NCBI GenBank assembly: GCA_945910005.1
Contig: OX246748.1
Coordinates: forward strand, 11,523,051-11,587,050
Source: Isoperla grammatica
Lineage: Eukaryota; Arthropoda; Insecta; Plecoptera; Perlodidae
DNA: 64,000 nt
Reading direction: 5' to 3'
The notes beneath the pieces are model-generated. The model did not search any database, had not been told where the DNA came from, and worked only from the letters and a program-made list of their open reading frames with translations. The position numbers and the translations under genes are program-made. Position 1 is the stretch's first letter, and every line of letters starts with the position of its first letter. Shown piece by piece: positions 22,701-31,989 of this stretch.

Positions 22701-25087
22701 CGCTTGAAGATCTTAAAAAACACAACATGATACACCACCACACGCATTGTCCGAATTGTAATCAAGATTACGAAACCTTAAAATCTCTTGGGAGGCATAT
22801 ATGCAAGATGGTTGCATTGACAAAAATAGTAGAATGCCGAACATGTGGAGCTTGTTTTGAAACTACTAAGGGCTACGTAACACACTACGCTGCAAGCCAT
22901 CTCAAATTTAAGTGTTCGTATTGCGACATAATGCTGGCTACCGAACTCGATTGTGAAATACACGAAGCTGGCCACACGGCCAACACCGCAGAACACAATA
23001 CCATGCAGCAATCTTGTAACAATTTACAACTACGAAAATCTACGTGCAGCGATCGTGATGTACCGCTAAGCGAAGTAGAAATGGAATGCCCAATTTGCAT
23101 GGCTTGTTTTACAACGGTCGTCGACTACCAGACACATTACAATGTAAGCCATTCAGAATTTAAGTGTTCGTATTGTGACACGAAGCTAGCTACCAAACAC
23201 GATTTTGAAATGCACGAAGCCACCCATACGAGTGATACCGCAGAACACAATATCGTGCAACCTTGTAACGATTTACAATCACGAGAATCTACTCGTCGCG
23301 ATCGTGAAATCCCGCTGTGTGAAAACACAAGCGGGGATCTTGAAACCCAAATGCGAGGCACTACAGATAGAGATCTTGAAGTACGAGTAGACAAAACATG
23401 TGAAATAATATGCTGTGATAAAGCACCGACTTGTAAATTTGAAGCCACTGAGGTTGACATAGCATTTACAACAGATGAAGTAGATCTTGACATAACATTA
23501 AAGAATAATGCAATGGAAAATGTTGAAATGTCAATGCACGAAACTAGAGGAACATATTTTGAGTTACCGGTAGACAAATCTGACGATCTATTGTCGTACA
23601 AAATACCACATAATAATTTTGAAACACCAGTGCACGATACTGAGGGTATAGATCTCGAGAAAGCAGACGAATCTACTGGAAGTAATTTCGAATTAGTAAA
23701 CGAAACGCCAGCGTTTGACATTCCACGCAGAAGTGGAAGAATACCCGCGAGCCGATACAAAACCACGGTCGACGACGGCGAAACCTCGGCGACTGTTGAA
23801 ACATTAGAAATTGAAAGAAATTTAAAACAGTCGGAAACGCTCGAATCGCGCGTCCTCGCGGAATCCAACGAAAACCAACAGTGCAATGTATGCAACGCAA
23901 TACTGTGTAGTGAGGAAGCCCTCGAACTGCATCATGGAAAACACCACAACTGGTCGTGCAACGTTTGCCGCTTGGTATTCGACTCGATGGAACTTTTTCA
24001 AGCGCACAACCAATCGCACGTCATGAGGTACTATTGTTCGTTTTGTAGAATCCAGCTCGAAAAGGTGTGGAGCGTTAAAGGCAAGGTAAGAGCTGGACAA
24101 TGCGGCATCTGCCGTCTACAACTGGAGCCCGAAAACGTCTTCGCGATGCATGAAGCGGCAAACTTCAAGTGCACCAGCTGTTCCGAGTGTTTCGTCACAT
24201 TCAAGGCGCTCTCCGACCACCGCTGGAGTGAGCACTTGACGTGGCACTGTCGGATATGCGACCATCAGACGCACTCGGAAGCCAATTACAATGCACACAG
24301 GACGACGCACTTTAAGTTTCGGTGTAAGTTCTGCGATTCCCCGCACGAGACTGCGGAGTCCCTCGGCAAACACGTCAACACGAAACATTGGACTCGGTCG
24401 GCGAAACGTAGACCTCCGATCGTGTTCGAACCCACAAGCAAGAAGATCCCCACGTCCGTATTCCTTCAACACTCGTCGCGCCCCCCCACGTGGGATAAGG
24501 TAGTGAAAGTTAAGGTTCACCCGAGTACGCGAACGGAGGAATACCGCTGCAGGATCTGTAAGATCGATTCGAGATCGTTCGAGGGGCTGTGGGAACACCA
24601 GAAGACGCACCACGTCGTCAACTTTTGCAAGGTGTGCAACGTCGAACTGGAAACCGAGCGCGAATTGGACGAGCACAAACGGAAACATTCGGCGATCGTG
24701 TGCCAGTTTTGCGGGGAGGCGTTCGAGACTCGAGTCGCGCTGGGGAATCACCGGTGGAACGTTCACCTGAAGTGGAGGTGTCAGTTATGCGGCGTCGAGA
24801 GCAAGACTGCGGCGTCACACAAACGTCACGCGCAAAGACACGCACCCGTCAGTTTCAAGTGCGCGAAGTGCGGGAAATCGTTCGCGACCAGCAAAGAACG
24901 AAACGCGCACAAACTGGAGGAACACTTTGGGTACGAGTGTCCCGTGTGCGGTTCGCGTTTCAAGTATGGAAGAGACTTTAAAGAGCACAAAAATACTCAC
25001 GAGGATCCGGTTACGTGCGCGATTTGCACGAGGACTTTTGACACCAAGAGCATATACCGTGAACATATTATTCAAGAACATTTCTGA
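19567..25087 (+). CDS. HTH-psq plus multi-C2H2 zinc-finger protein, 3 exons, ~1247 aa
   Basis: Join of 19567-19731, 21040-21237 and 21707-25087, all introns phase 0 with GT-AG ends. Residues ~11-47 form a Pipsqueak/pogo-type helix-turn-helix (IADAIRAVVECGQSIRSTAA, then FGISRSLLHRRL). Residues ~56-250 are a basic then acidic linker with two SUMO-like motifs, IKEE (91-94) and IKKE (174-177). Thirteen C2H2-type fingers, some degenerate, lie at ~254-628. An acidic, finger-free repeat region follows (~656-820), then about thirteen more fingers at ~847-1246. Linkers are not TGEKP. It is probably a nuclear DNA-binding regulator; targets are unknown. I do not recognise a named orthologue. Confidence 0.85.
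19854..20047. mobile_element. Foldback MITE in intron 1 of the zinc-finger gene
   Basis: CCTTATTCTGTAATTATCCC at the left and its inverse at the right end (GGGATAATTACAGAATAAGG) pair nearly perfectly, and GATATGGAAACAATTG in the left arm pairs with CAATTGTTTCCATATC in the right. The left arm carries an extra GC-rich block (AAAGCGGGC-type words), so arms are unequal. Total about 194 bp; non-coding. Confidence 0.85.
20160..20361 (+). mobile_element. Probable retrotransposon 3' end with A-rich microsatellite tail
   Basis: A non-coding block ends in AATAAAAATAATAACAATAA and related repeats (20320-20361), the usual shape of LINE or SINE tails. A similar arrangement is at 20640-20760. No reverse-transcriptase coding is left. 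Confidence 0.4.
20441..20546. repeat. GC-rich imperfect hairpin in intron 1
   Basis: ATGACATTGCGTGGTCCTGC (20445 on) pairs with GCGGGGCCACGCGGTGTCAT ending 20534, with the stem extending outward into GAATTTAT/ATGAATTC-like sequence. Four of the five differences in the core stem would be G-U pairs in RNA. It could be a hairpin RNA, or a foldback element in which CpG decay produced the T/G differences. Confidence 0.6.
20640..20760 (+). mobile_element. Probable retrotransposon 3' end with (AAT)n tail
   Basis: Sequence containing GCAGCACCTAAGAGGTGAGG and ending GATAAATAAAGATAACAATAATAATAATAAC has the form of a LINE 3' UTR plus tail. It is non-coding and the family is not identified. Confidence 0.4.
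21040..21237 (+). CDS. Zinc-finger gene, second coding exon
   Basis: Exactly 66 codons between TTTCAG (ends 21039) and CAT|GTAAGC, phase 0 at both ends. It encodes a Lys/Arg/Ser-rich segment (KASRSKQRSSRPTKKNSK), a likely nuclear localisation signal, followed by an acidic stretch with IKEEP, a SUMO-site consensus. No finger is present. Confidence 0.8.
21707..25087 (+). CDS. Zinc-finger gene, third exon (all C2H2 fingers)
   Basis: The acceptor CCCTTTCAG ends at 21706; the stop TGA closes at 25087. This single 3381-bp exon carries every finger: the first CTKC at 22103, the last CAIC shortly before the end. 22830-23070 and 23085-23310 are a tandem internal duplication of two fingers plus a HNT/HNI-containing linker. 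Residues from 23310 to 23800 are acidic and repetitive (DLE-type motifs). A half finger (CSFCRIQLE) precedes a near copy (CGICRLQLE) at 24035-24125. The exon is GC-richer than its flanks. Antisense open frames here are shadows. Confidence 0.88.
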   Translation: MSNEHGESHVSDPKEDSHPTSPTAETWGKREESPLVSRPEDDEDFYLASSPEIKKEVEDEEDVMFNNTNVVLPWEWYSPERGPPESIEEVSRGEPESIAASVRGAECPLHFAEPTANRDVIHHPGKKKTRLYCTKCRRTFYSADKLYRHLLKDHRLLYACSICFGVKETESQLERHFRRSHPTVCFVCRASFETCQETVAHRLCEHTKYMCRECDATFGLRAELFAHEKRCRLGLRCGVCKCSFETRGELCYHNAVEHLKFACKFCDTRTSSKGKLKAHVKKQHGAHKCQVCEKSFGERGTRDVCDCKDAVNPYSVPNFRYVCNICSTMINSLEDLKKHNMIHHHTHCPNCNQDYETLKSLGRHICKMVALTKIVECRTCGACFETTKGYVTHYAASHLKFKCSYCDIMLATELDCEIHEAGHTANTAEHNTMQQSCNNLQLRKSTCSDRDVPLSEVEMECPICMACFTTVVDYQTHYNVSHSEFKCSYCDTKLATKHDFEMHEATHTSDTAEHNIVQPCNDLQSRESTRRDREIPLCENTSGDLETQMRGTTDRDLEVRVDKTCEIICCDKAPTCKFEATEVDIAFTTDEVDLDITLKNNAMENVEMSMHETRGTYFELPVDKSDDLLSYKIPHNNFETPVHDTEGIDLEKADESTGSNFELVNETPAFDIPRRSGRIPASRYKTTVDDGETSATVETLEIERNLKQSETLESRVLAESNENQQCNVCNAILCSEEALELHHGKHHNWSCNVCRLVFDSMELFQAHNQSHVMRYYCSFCRIQLEKVWSVKGKVRAGQCGICRLQLEPENVFAMHEAANFKCTSCSECFVTFKALSDHRWSEHLTWHCRICDHQTHSEANYNAHRTTHFKFRCKFCDSPHETAESLGKHVNTKHWTRSAKRRPPIVFEPTSKKIPTSVFLQHSSRPPTWDKVVKVKVHPSTRTEEYRCRICKIDSRSFEGLWEHQKTHHVVNFCKVCNVELETERELDEHKRKHSAIVCQFCGEAFETRVALGNHRWNVHLKWRCQLCGVESKTAASHKRHAQRHAPVSFKCAKCGKSFATSKERNAHKLEEHFGYECPVCGSRFKYGRDFKEHKNTHEDPVTCAICTRTFDTKSIYREHIIQEHF

Positions 25088-25367
25088 TAAGGGTGTATTG
25101 TAGTCTAGGCTTCAAAATTGTGCAAAATTACTGTTCTTTTATCTTTAAAATGGGAGAATGGAAGAATACAGGACATCCTGTGGTTTTGTAAGCATTAGAG
25201 ACTATCCCAAATATTACAAATAATCTTACCGAGATAATTAATTTGTATTTAATTTCTAGCTTAATAATGTATTAATTAAGGTAGTTTTTAATATTAATAT
25301 AGCAGCAATCGACGGTTTATTGAATTGATTAACGAAATGGCAGTCCTAAGAATTTCAATATCTTTAA
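25088..25367 (+). other. 3' flank of the zinc-finger gene
   Basis: AT-rich sequence after the stop. No canonical AATAAA is seen before the hAT element at 25376, so the 3' end is undetermined. Confidence 0.4.
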
Positions 25368-25375
25368 GTTTCAAT

Positions 25376-26015
25376 TGGGATGTCAATACCCGGAAATAGT
25401 TGTACCCGTGTACCCTCGCGCCGTACCTGGACTACCCGGGTAGTAAATAATACTAAATACGCGTTTTATCGTCATGGGTGTCAAATGATTCGCAAAGTTG
25501 TGGAAAGAGACATTATATTGTTAAACGGTATCAGGTTTTGCATTGTCTTCGATGCAAAACAATCGCGGAAGTATTCAACAAAGCTATGAATTCGGTGGTC
25601 GGCCGCGTCAAAGCGATGACGTCGTAGTCCGAGCTCGAACACGAGAACATTATTGCGGTAAAGCTTGGACGGGCGGGTGCGCTCCCTCGGACTCGCAACC
25701 GTTCCGCAGCATTCTTCCATAGGCCTACAGAAGATGATACTAATTGGGCTTTACGTCTCATTTTTTTGCGACGATGACTAATCTTGAGGAGGGGGGGGGG
25801 GGGGGGTGTCGAGTTAAATGCCGGCAAATTGAAAAGCGCGGCTCGTACGCTCGCACAAAGAGGTCAGTAGGGGAAAATATCGCAATGTTGAATTGATTTC
25901 TTTTTTAACAGAAGAAGGGAATGGGTAATACCGGGTAACGGGTATTGAAAAGTTGGAACCGTACCCGTGTGTACCGGGCGGGTAACGGGTACCCGGGTAC
26001 CCGTTGACATCCCTA
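25376..26015. mobile_element. hAT-type nonautonomous element, 640 bp, 8-bp TSD
   Basis: Ends are TGGGATGTCAA at the left and TTGACATCCCTA at the right. GTTTCAAT is duplicated exactly at 25368-25375 and 26016-26023. Both ends also hold repeated ACCCGGGTAC-type words. The 8-bp duplication and TAGGGATG terminus fit hAT. No transposase frame is present. A 16-bp poly(G) run lies at 25791-25806. Confidence 0.9.
25791..25806 (+). repeat. Poly(G) run, 16 bp
   Basis: Homopolymer inside the hAT-type element. Confidence 0.95.
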
Positions 26016-26340
26016 GTTTCAATTCATCATTTAACTCATACAAAACTAAATCGCAGACATATGAATCACTTTTCAATATCTTGAAGCGTTATCAAGATAT
26101 TAAAATAGGTACCGGTGGTACTATTAATTTTGTGTGATTTAATGTTGCATACCATTGCCATTAAGTAGGGAAAAAGACTTAACAGAGTATCATGGACTCA
26201 TCTTCCCTTTGTCAAGCACTTAAGAGTGTTTGGCAGTAGTTTTGATGTTTGGTAGTCCACTACTGTAATTGCTCTTACATAATAAGAAAGATAAGCTAAT
26301 TAAGCTACTGGGTTCATACCCCATTTATAGAAGTTTTAAT

Positions 26341-26489
26341 CTTCTTCTGTCTTACAATCTCCTAATAAGAAAGTTATTTGTAGCAACTAAGCTATTTGGA
26401 GGATTTCAAGGGTTTTGATTGGTCGTTGCCATGAAAAAAACAAGCTATTCGACGAATAAGCAGTTATTGGGACATTGTAAGACTGGACC
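26341..26489 (+). mobile_element. MITE, PIF/Harbinger-like family, copy B
   Basis: Strongly similar over its length to 4307-4453, in the same orientation, including GATTGGTCGTTGCCATG and GACGAATAAG. The left terminus is degraded (TTCTGTCTTACAAT); the right ends GACTGGACC followed by TTA. Confidence 0.8.
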
Positions 26490-26577
26490 TTAAACTAATT
26501 ATAGGGTTATTTGGGATACCTTCCTATTTGTACAGGAATGTTATATCTATGTATGGGTGCATCTAAGTACATTTGTG

Positions 26578-27808
26578 CAGGGTGTCCACAGACCACTATT
26601 TTCCACTATTTTTATCATTGCCACTATTTTTAGCATTGCCACTATTTTGCCACTTTTTTTTGTAAAATGATGAAAAAGCCACTAATATGCCACTATTTTA
26701 CCAGTTGTGCTGTAAATTAATTTTTTAAATCGTGTAATTTTTAATTTTGCTATTTCTAAACGATTTAATTTTCCCACTGTTTTTCAATACTTATTTTAAA
26801 GGTTGGTAACATTTTTTTCATTTCCTAATTTGTGTCATGTTTTGGTTGTCCTGAGAGGGAGACTATTATTTGTTAATAACTTTATTTCAGAATTTTCTCT
26901 TATTAGCGTGTTGCCTGCTATGGATCCAATCGTAACGCATTGCCACTATTTTGCCACTAGGAAAACGCTCTGTTTGACGCGTTGATAAGCGAGCGCGTCC
27001 ATATCTACGAACGTTCTGGCGAAAAGATCTCAAAGCTAATAAAAACAACAATTAACAACAATTCAAGAATGCACATTGCAAAAATTTTTCTAATTCCCAT
27101 AGCTATTATAATTCCCGATATTGTTGAATGCAGTACCATGTGCGTTGCTAAGAATTTTCTTTGTCATGTTTTCGCCGCGGTCTGCCACCGTTACTAACAG
27201 TTATTGACAGCAATAGAAATGTAATTTCTGCCTCTAATACGTATCCGATCGCGTCTAAATTAGTATATTCGTGACCGGATGAAAATGTACTACAAGATAG
27301 CCACCTCACATGTTGCTGTTACTGTTTTTCAGAAAAATATTTTCGAGTAACTTTTGTGTAACTTTGCCAATATTGATCAAATAGCCATTAAATGAACATA
27401 TTCGTGACCGGAAAAAGCTTTAAAAAAATATGGCTATCTCACATTTTGCCCCCATTTTGTTTCAGAAAAATATTTTGCACTAACTATGGTGTAACTTTGT
27501 AACTTTTCAAACGATTTTGCCTCAAAACTATACACCTTCAATCCACATCAAGGCTTGTGGATGGTCCAAATTTCAAGTTGATCGGACTTTCCGTTCGACC
27601 GCTAGCGACGGACATAAAAAAAACAAACAAAAACAAACAAACAAACAGAATGAAGTGCCGTTAGAGTCTAGTACGGTAAAAAAAAAAAAAAAAACAGAAC
27701 GAAGTGCCATAATCTCGTGGAAACGCTCGCTTCGCTCGCTTAACTATTTTCCCCATTTAAGACCACTATTGCCACTATTTCTACATCCTTAGAGCTGTGG
27801 ACACCCTG
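26578..27808. mobile_element. Nonautonomous TIR element, 1.23 kb
   Basis: CAGGGTGTCCACAG at 26578 is inverted at 27795-27808 (CTGTGGACACCCTG). TTTGTG flanks both ends, a shortened target duplication. Subterminal CCACTATTTT words are repeated in both ends. Two internal blocks around 27330 and 27460 are related to each other (TCAGAAAAATATTTT). A (AAAC)n and an A16-18 run lie near 27620 and 27680. No transposase is evident. CAGGG termini suggest hAT. Confidence 0.85.
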
Positions 27809-28089
27809 TTTGTGATAACTGTTAAAAAATAAAACACATTTTTTAATTATGCAAATACATAATATTCTACGAAATAATACAAAGAACCTGCTCAAAAATG
27901 TCTACCTTTATAATGTTTTTGAACGTGCTTAGAACGATCAATGAGTTTACTTATTGATGGGGGTAACTATGTAAATCGTATATACACATTTCCTATTTAA
28001 AAGTGTATACGATTAGTACCTTTATCTATGCTACCATTTTATGTTGTGTATAAACTTACTATTCTTATGTACATATTTATGCTAAGATA

Positions 28090-28130
28090 TGAGAATAAAA
28101 TGGATTTATGATTTGATTTGATTTGAAGTA
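28090..28130 (+). mobile_element. LINE-like 3' tail with (TTGAT)n
   Basis: GAGAATAAAATGGATTTATG followed by three TGATT units is the form of a non-LTR 3' terminus. Related tails occur inverted near 38310 and 60860. The element body is not recognisable. Confidence 0.4.
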
Positions 28131-28179
28131 ACATTATGTCTGAAACATTACAATTTACTATATTGTCTGCACGAGTTTC

Positions 28180-28357
28180 TAATGCCGACATTACACGACT
28201 CAATACTTTCGTCAAACTTATTGAATTCAAGAACAAAAGCTAATCAAAAACAGTTTGGAAAAAAACTGCAACAATAGAGCTTCTATTTATTGATGCTTTT
28301 TTGTCCTTGAATTCAATAAGTTTGACGAAAGTATTGAACCGTGCAATGTGGGTATTA
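28180..28357. mobile_element. Foldback MITE with ~62-bp arms
   Basis: The left arm (28180-28241, containing CTTTCGTCAAACTTATTGAA) and the right arm (28294-28357, containing TTCAATAAGTTTGACGAAAG) are inverse complements with few mismatches around a ~50-bp AT-rich loop. Confidence 0.85.
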
Positions 28358-28884
28358 CAACACATTATGGAATAAAAATGATATAATTTTGATACTAGAA
28401 ACTTATGCATCTTGCTATATGTAACTTGATACTATTGAGGTCTTACATAGCTCAGAATAATTGAATAATTAAACTGTTGAACTGCTTATTTTGGCGAAGT
28501 TGTTATGTAGGATGTACTTTTATGTAACATTGTTAGTTACTGAAAGTGACTTCTCCACAAATTAACAAAAATTACCCTTTGTATTTGAAACAGTTTTAAT
28601 TCAATAAAAAGTATTCAATCATTATTTCATTTTCTTGTTTATTTAAATTTTTAAAGTGTACCTTGGAAATTATTCCTAAAATCCATATCCATAAGAATGC
28701 GGCAGAAATTTAATGGTATGATATATGTAGGTGACATGTAAAATTTCGGTTAATACGTCCCTCATGGCTAATTCCTTTTACTGGTAGGTATCGCAAAACC
28801 TAAGTAGGTAGTTCAAAATAAAAAAAGGGTTAAATTATCAGTTGCCCTAAAGTATAAGTATTCCATGCTTACAAAATAGCCAAG

Positions 28885-29665
28885 TCCAATGGTAAAAAGA
28901 AGTTTTCTACTTCTCTAATTCTCAAAATTTTAAGGGTCTTGAAATCGGCCGAGAATGTGTCAAATGAAAGATAACATCCAGCAGTTGCTAAATAAATGAA
29001 ATTCACACCATATATGTTGATAACACAGGGCTGGGGCCACTTCAATAAATTCTTGTTGATTCATTTTTTTGATTGTAGCCCCAAAAAACGATGAATTTCG
29101 AAACTGATAGTATATTTCGATTCAAAATGAACCCAAGATTACTAGTCTATCTGATTATAAAAAAACTCAAAATGCAAGAACAAATTTTGACTCGGTTTTT
29201 CTGGCAAGTCTATACCTTTCATAAATTCTCAAAATTTCAAGGGGCTTGAAATCGGCTGATAATGTGGCAAATGGAAGATAACATTCAGCAGATGCTAAAT
29301 AAATTAAATTCACACCATTTATGTTGATAACACAGGTTTGGGGCCTCTTCAAAATATTTTTTCCGATTCATTCTTTTTGTGATTGTAACTCCAAATATCG
29401 ATGAATTTCGGAACTGATGGTATATTTCGATTCAAAATGAATCCAAAATTACGATTTGATGATAAAAAAACAAAAACCCAAAAACAAATTTTGACTTGTT
29501 TTTTTCTGGCAAGTCATAAATTCTCAAAATTTGAAGGGTCTTGAAATCGGCTGATAATCTGGCAAATGAAAGATAACATCCAGCAGATGCTAAATAAATT
29601 AAATTCACACCATATATGTTGATAACACAGGGCTGGGGCCTATTCAAAATATTCTCCTTATCATA
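28885..29665 (+). repeat. Tandem repeat, ~300-bp unit, ~2.5 copies
   Basis: The word CTCAAAAT followed by a GGG(T/G)CTTGAAATCGGC block recurs at 28921, 29228 and 29523 (spacing 307 and 295). Units share AGATAACAT(C/T)CAGCAG and GTTGATAACACAGG. AT-rich and non-coding; open frames on the - strand reflect repetition of the same sequence. Confidence 0.9.
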
Positions 29666-29761
29666 ATTTTTTAAGTGTTAGTCAAATAGGCCATTTAACG
29701 TCGGTCAAATCAGATCCATTGCACACCGCCGGGGTAGTCATGGGAATCCAAAATAAATGGT

Positions 29762-29778
29762 GGGGGGGGGGGGGGGGG
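29762..29778 (+). repeat. Poly(G) run, 17 bp
   Basis: Homopolymer, with further G-rich sequence (GGGGGCC, GGGGGGCG) immediately downstream. Confidence 0.95.
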
Positions 29779-30084
29779 TTGGGGGCCAAGTGGTTTAGGG
29801 GGCGTGGGGGGCGTTGGTTTGCAGAGTGGGTCGAAAGTATGAAGATAATGAGAAAGTAGGAAAAGTGATGTACGAGAGCCTTCTTTGCGGACACCGGTTA
29901 TCACGAATAATTACTTGCCTCATGAAATGTAAGGAACTTTTCAATTTGAAGAAGTTCTCCCAAATGATAAAAAAACTTTTGTGTTAAAAGTAAATTTCAT
30001 TACAAAAGAAACGCGTGTCTTTAAAAGTTCCTACCTAACACTGCTTATCTCTTCTACCCTGGTGTACCCCGGTGTACCCTGTTG

Positions 30085-30196
30085 TTCTCGATCCCCACCC
30101 TGGGGCCCTACGTCACTCGCGTGATATGACTCACTCAGTCAGTCGCGCTCAGCGCATAGCTGGAGGTGGATGTGTCGCCGCTGTTGTCGTGTCCAG
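30085..30196 (+). promoter_or_regulatory. Promoter-like segment and possible first exon ending in a strong donor
   Basis: A GC-rich patch in AT-rich DNA contains an AP-1 consensus TGACTCA at 30127, GACGTCA-like ACGTCACTCGCGTG just before it, and ends GTGTCCAG|GTAAGA (donor after 30196). This could be the first exon of a transcript that uses the exon-like modules downstream. No long open frame is present, so if transcribed it is non-coding or 5' UTR. Confidence 0.3.
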
Positions 30197-30279
30197 GTAA
30201 GACTTTGCTTTACTAGAACTATTTAACTATTTAGTGTGCGTTGTGCGAGTGCGAGAGATGATTCCAGACACCTTTCCGT

Positions 30280-30303
30280 GGGGGGGGGGGGGGGGGGGGG
30301 GGG
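30280..30303 (+). repeat. Poly(G) run, 24 bp
   Basis: Longest G homopolymer in the window. The preceding sequence (GATGATTCCAGACA) resembles the terminus of the TIR element at 7934, so this could be a relative of that family. A (GT)n tract and more G-runs lie at 30444-30480. Confidence 0.95.
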
Positions 30304-31219
30304 TTCTAGGGGGGCATTGCTACTGTACATTGATATTGAGGAAAATGCATGAGTGCGTGAATACGGGTGATTTTTCTACTGTATTTGAAGTTTTGGCAAA
30401 CTATAATTTCTTATAATTATATTATACTGTATATTCATTTTCATGTGTGTGTGTGTGTGTGAGGGGGGGGGAGGGGGGGCGAACCCCCCTCAGAACACAG
30501 GCCTGAATCACGTGCAAGATCTCGTGGGTATGAGCTGGCATGAAATGAAATGGCAGCGTACGCGCATTCTCATTCTTTTTATTTTTCTGATTTGCTCTTA
30601 TGAGTATTTATATCAGATCATTTATTAATTAATATTAATTTCAATTTTCAATATTGTAGATCAAATTGAAAAGTTTCTTCAAATCAAGCACGAAATGGGT
30701 CTACTGCGTAAAAGAACATCTATCCAAAATTGAAAATACTAATTTAATGTTTCCTAACGAACATTATAGTAATTTATGTATGCAGTGTGTAATCGTGTTG
30801 TAGCTTTGCAACGAGGATAATCGCGAATCATGTGAATGTTTAAACCGCGTTGACCTTGTAAGTTGCGACCTCGGCATGTAGATAATATACCTCGCCGTAC
30901 CGCGGCTGTATGTTTCTAAGCTACTTAGCTGTGTGCCAATTGTTTGCTTTTAGTAAACCTCATGTAAGTGTTTGTAAAATGTATATTTTCATGAGTGTTT
31001 AAAATTAGTTTATTGAAGATCTGTGATTGTGTACGTACATTGCAGACACATACACATACACAGACGGTTTGTTGTAGAGAAATGTTTGGTGGGATATGCC
31101 TTGGATTGTTTTAAATTATATTATTTAGCCATTGTTTATTAATTGAATTAGTTAATTATTTGAAGCAATAATTGATAAAGTCGTGGATACAAGCAGTTTA
31201 CGATCAGTACGCTTGGTTG

Positions 31220-31260
31220 ACGGTTACGTCATGTTCTGTGACGTCATGACGCGTTATAAC
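31220..31260. promoter_or_regulatory. CRE-like cluster
   Basis: TTACGTCA near 31224 and a perfect TGACGTCA at 31239-31246, followed by TGACGCG, lie in a small GC-rich patch. They may belong to a promoter for the exon-like modules downstream; no TATA or initiator is obvious. Confidence 0.3.
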
Positions 31261-31469
31261 ACGAGAGCCGAGCGCATTCCAATCCGGACTACAATCTCCA
31301 AACCTGCTTCAATCAAAGTCCATCGCTAAATGTGTCTCTCTCCGATGTCTGGCTTTTCCCTTCGTTCTTGTTTTGAATGCGTGGACTCGTTGATAACAGC
31401 TTACTTCTGACGTTCTTTTCATTTTTAAAAGTTATACAATAGAACGCGCGTCTGCCCTCGATGTAACTA

Positions 31470-31490
31470 CCCCCCCCCCCCCCCCCCCCC
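31470..31490 (+). repeat. Poly(C) run, 21 bp
   Basis: Homopolymer followed by CCCTCCC and a second C-run near 31531. Confidence 0.95.
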
Positions 31491-31989
31491 TCCCTCCCGC
31501 GTTCCTTGAACCATGTATTTTTTACTGAACACCCCCCCCCCTCCCCTAAAAATAAAAACAAGGTAATAATAATGTTCACACAGAATTGTTACTGTATTAC
31601 TGTTGTATCATTGTGTGTGAAATGTACATTAAACCCTTTCAGTAGATATACTGGTACTTCTTTTTTTTTTGAACAGATAAAGTAATTATCTGAAACCATT
31701 TGCAATACATTCTGTAGATGTCAATCTATAGATGTAGATGTATATAGATGCCAAAAAAAGATATATCATTATTTTTTTTAGAGATTTGGATTGTTTTCAA
31801 AGGCAAAATTCGAAACCATAATACATTTTCGTTTCCCCATAAGTATAAAAACAGATATTTTGAGAGCTCTCAATGAGGACGAAGATCCCATTTGACTCTA
31901 ATAAAATAAAAAATTGACGTCTTTAAACGTGGACGTGGGGTCTGAGAGGGATGTAAACTATTCAATCTGTAATCTCTTGTTTCATATGG

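Noticed and set aside
21767..25081. Long antisense and alternative frames (up to 252 codons) inside the zinc-finger exon
   Set aside because: They overlap a clearly coding exon with many C2H2 motifs and show no motif of their own.
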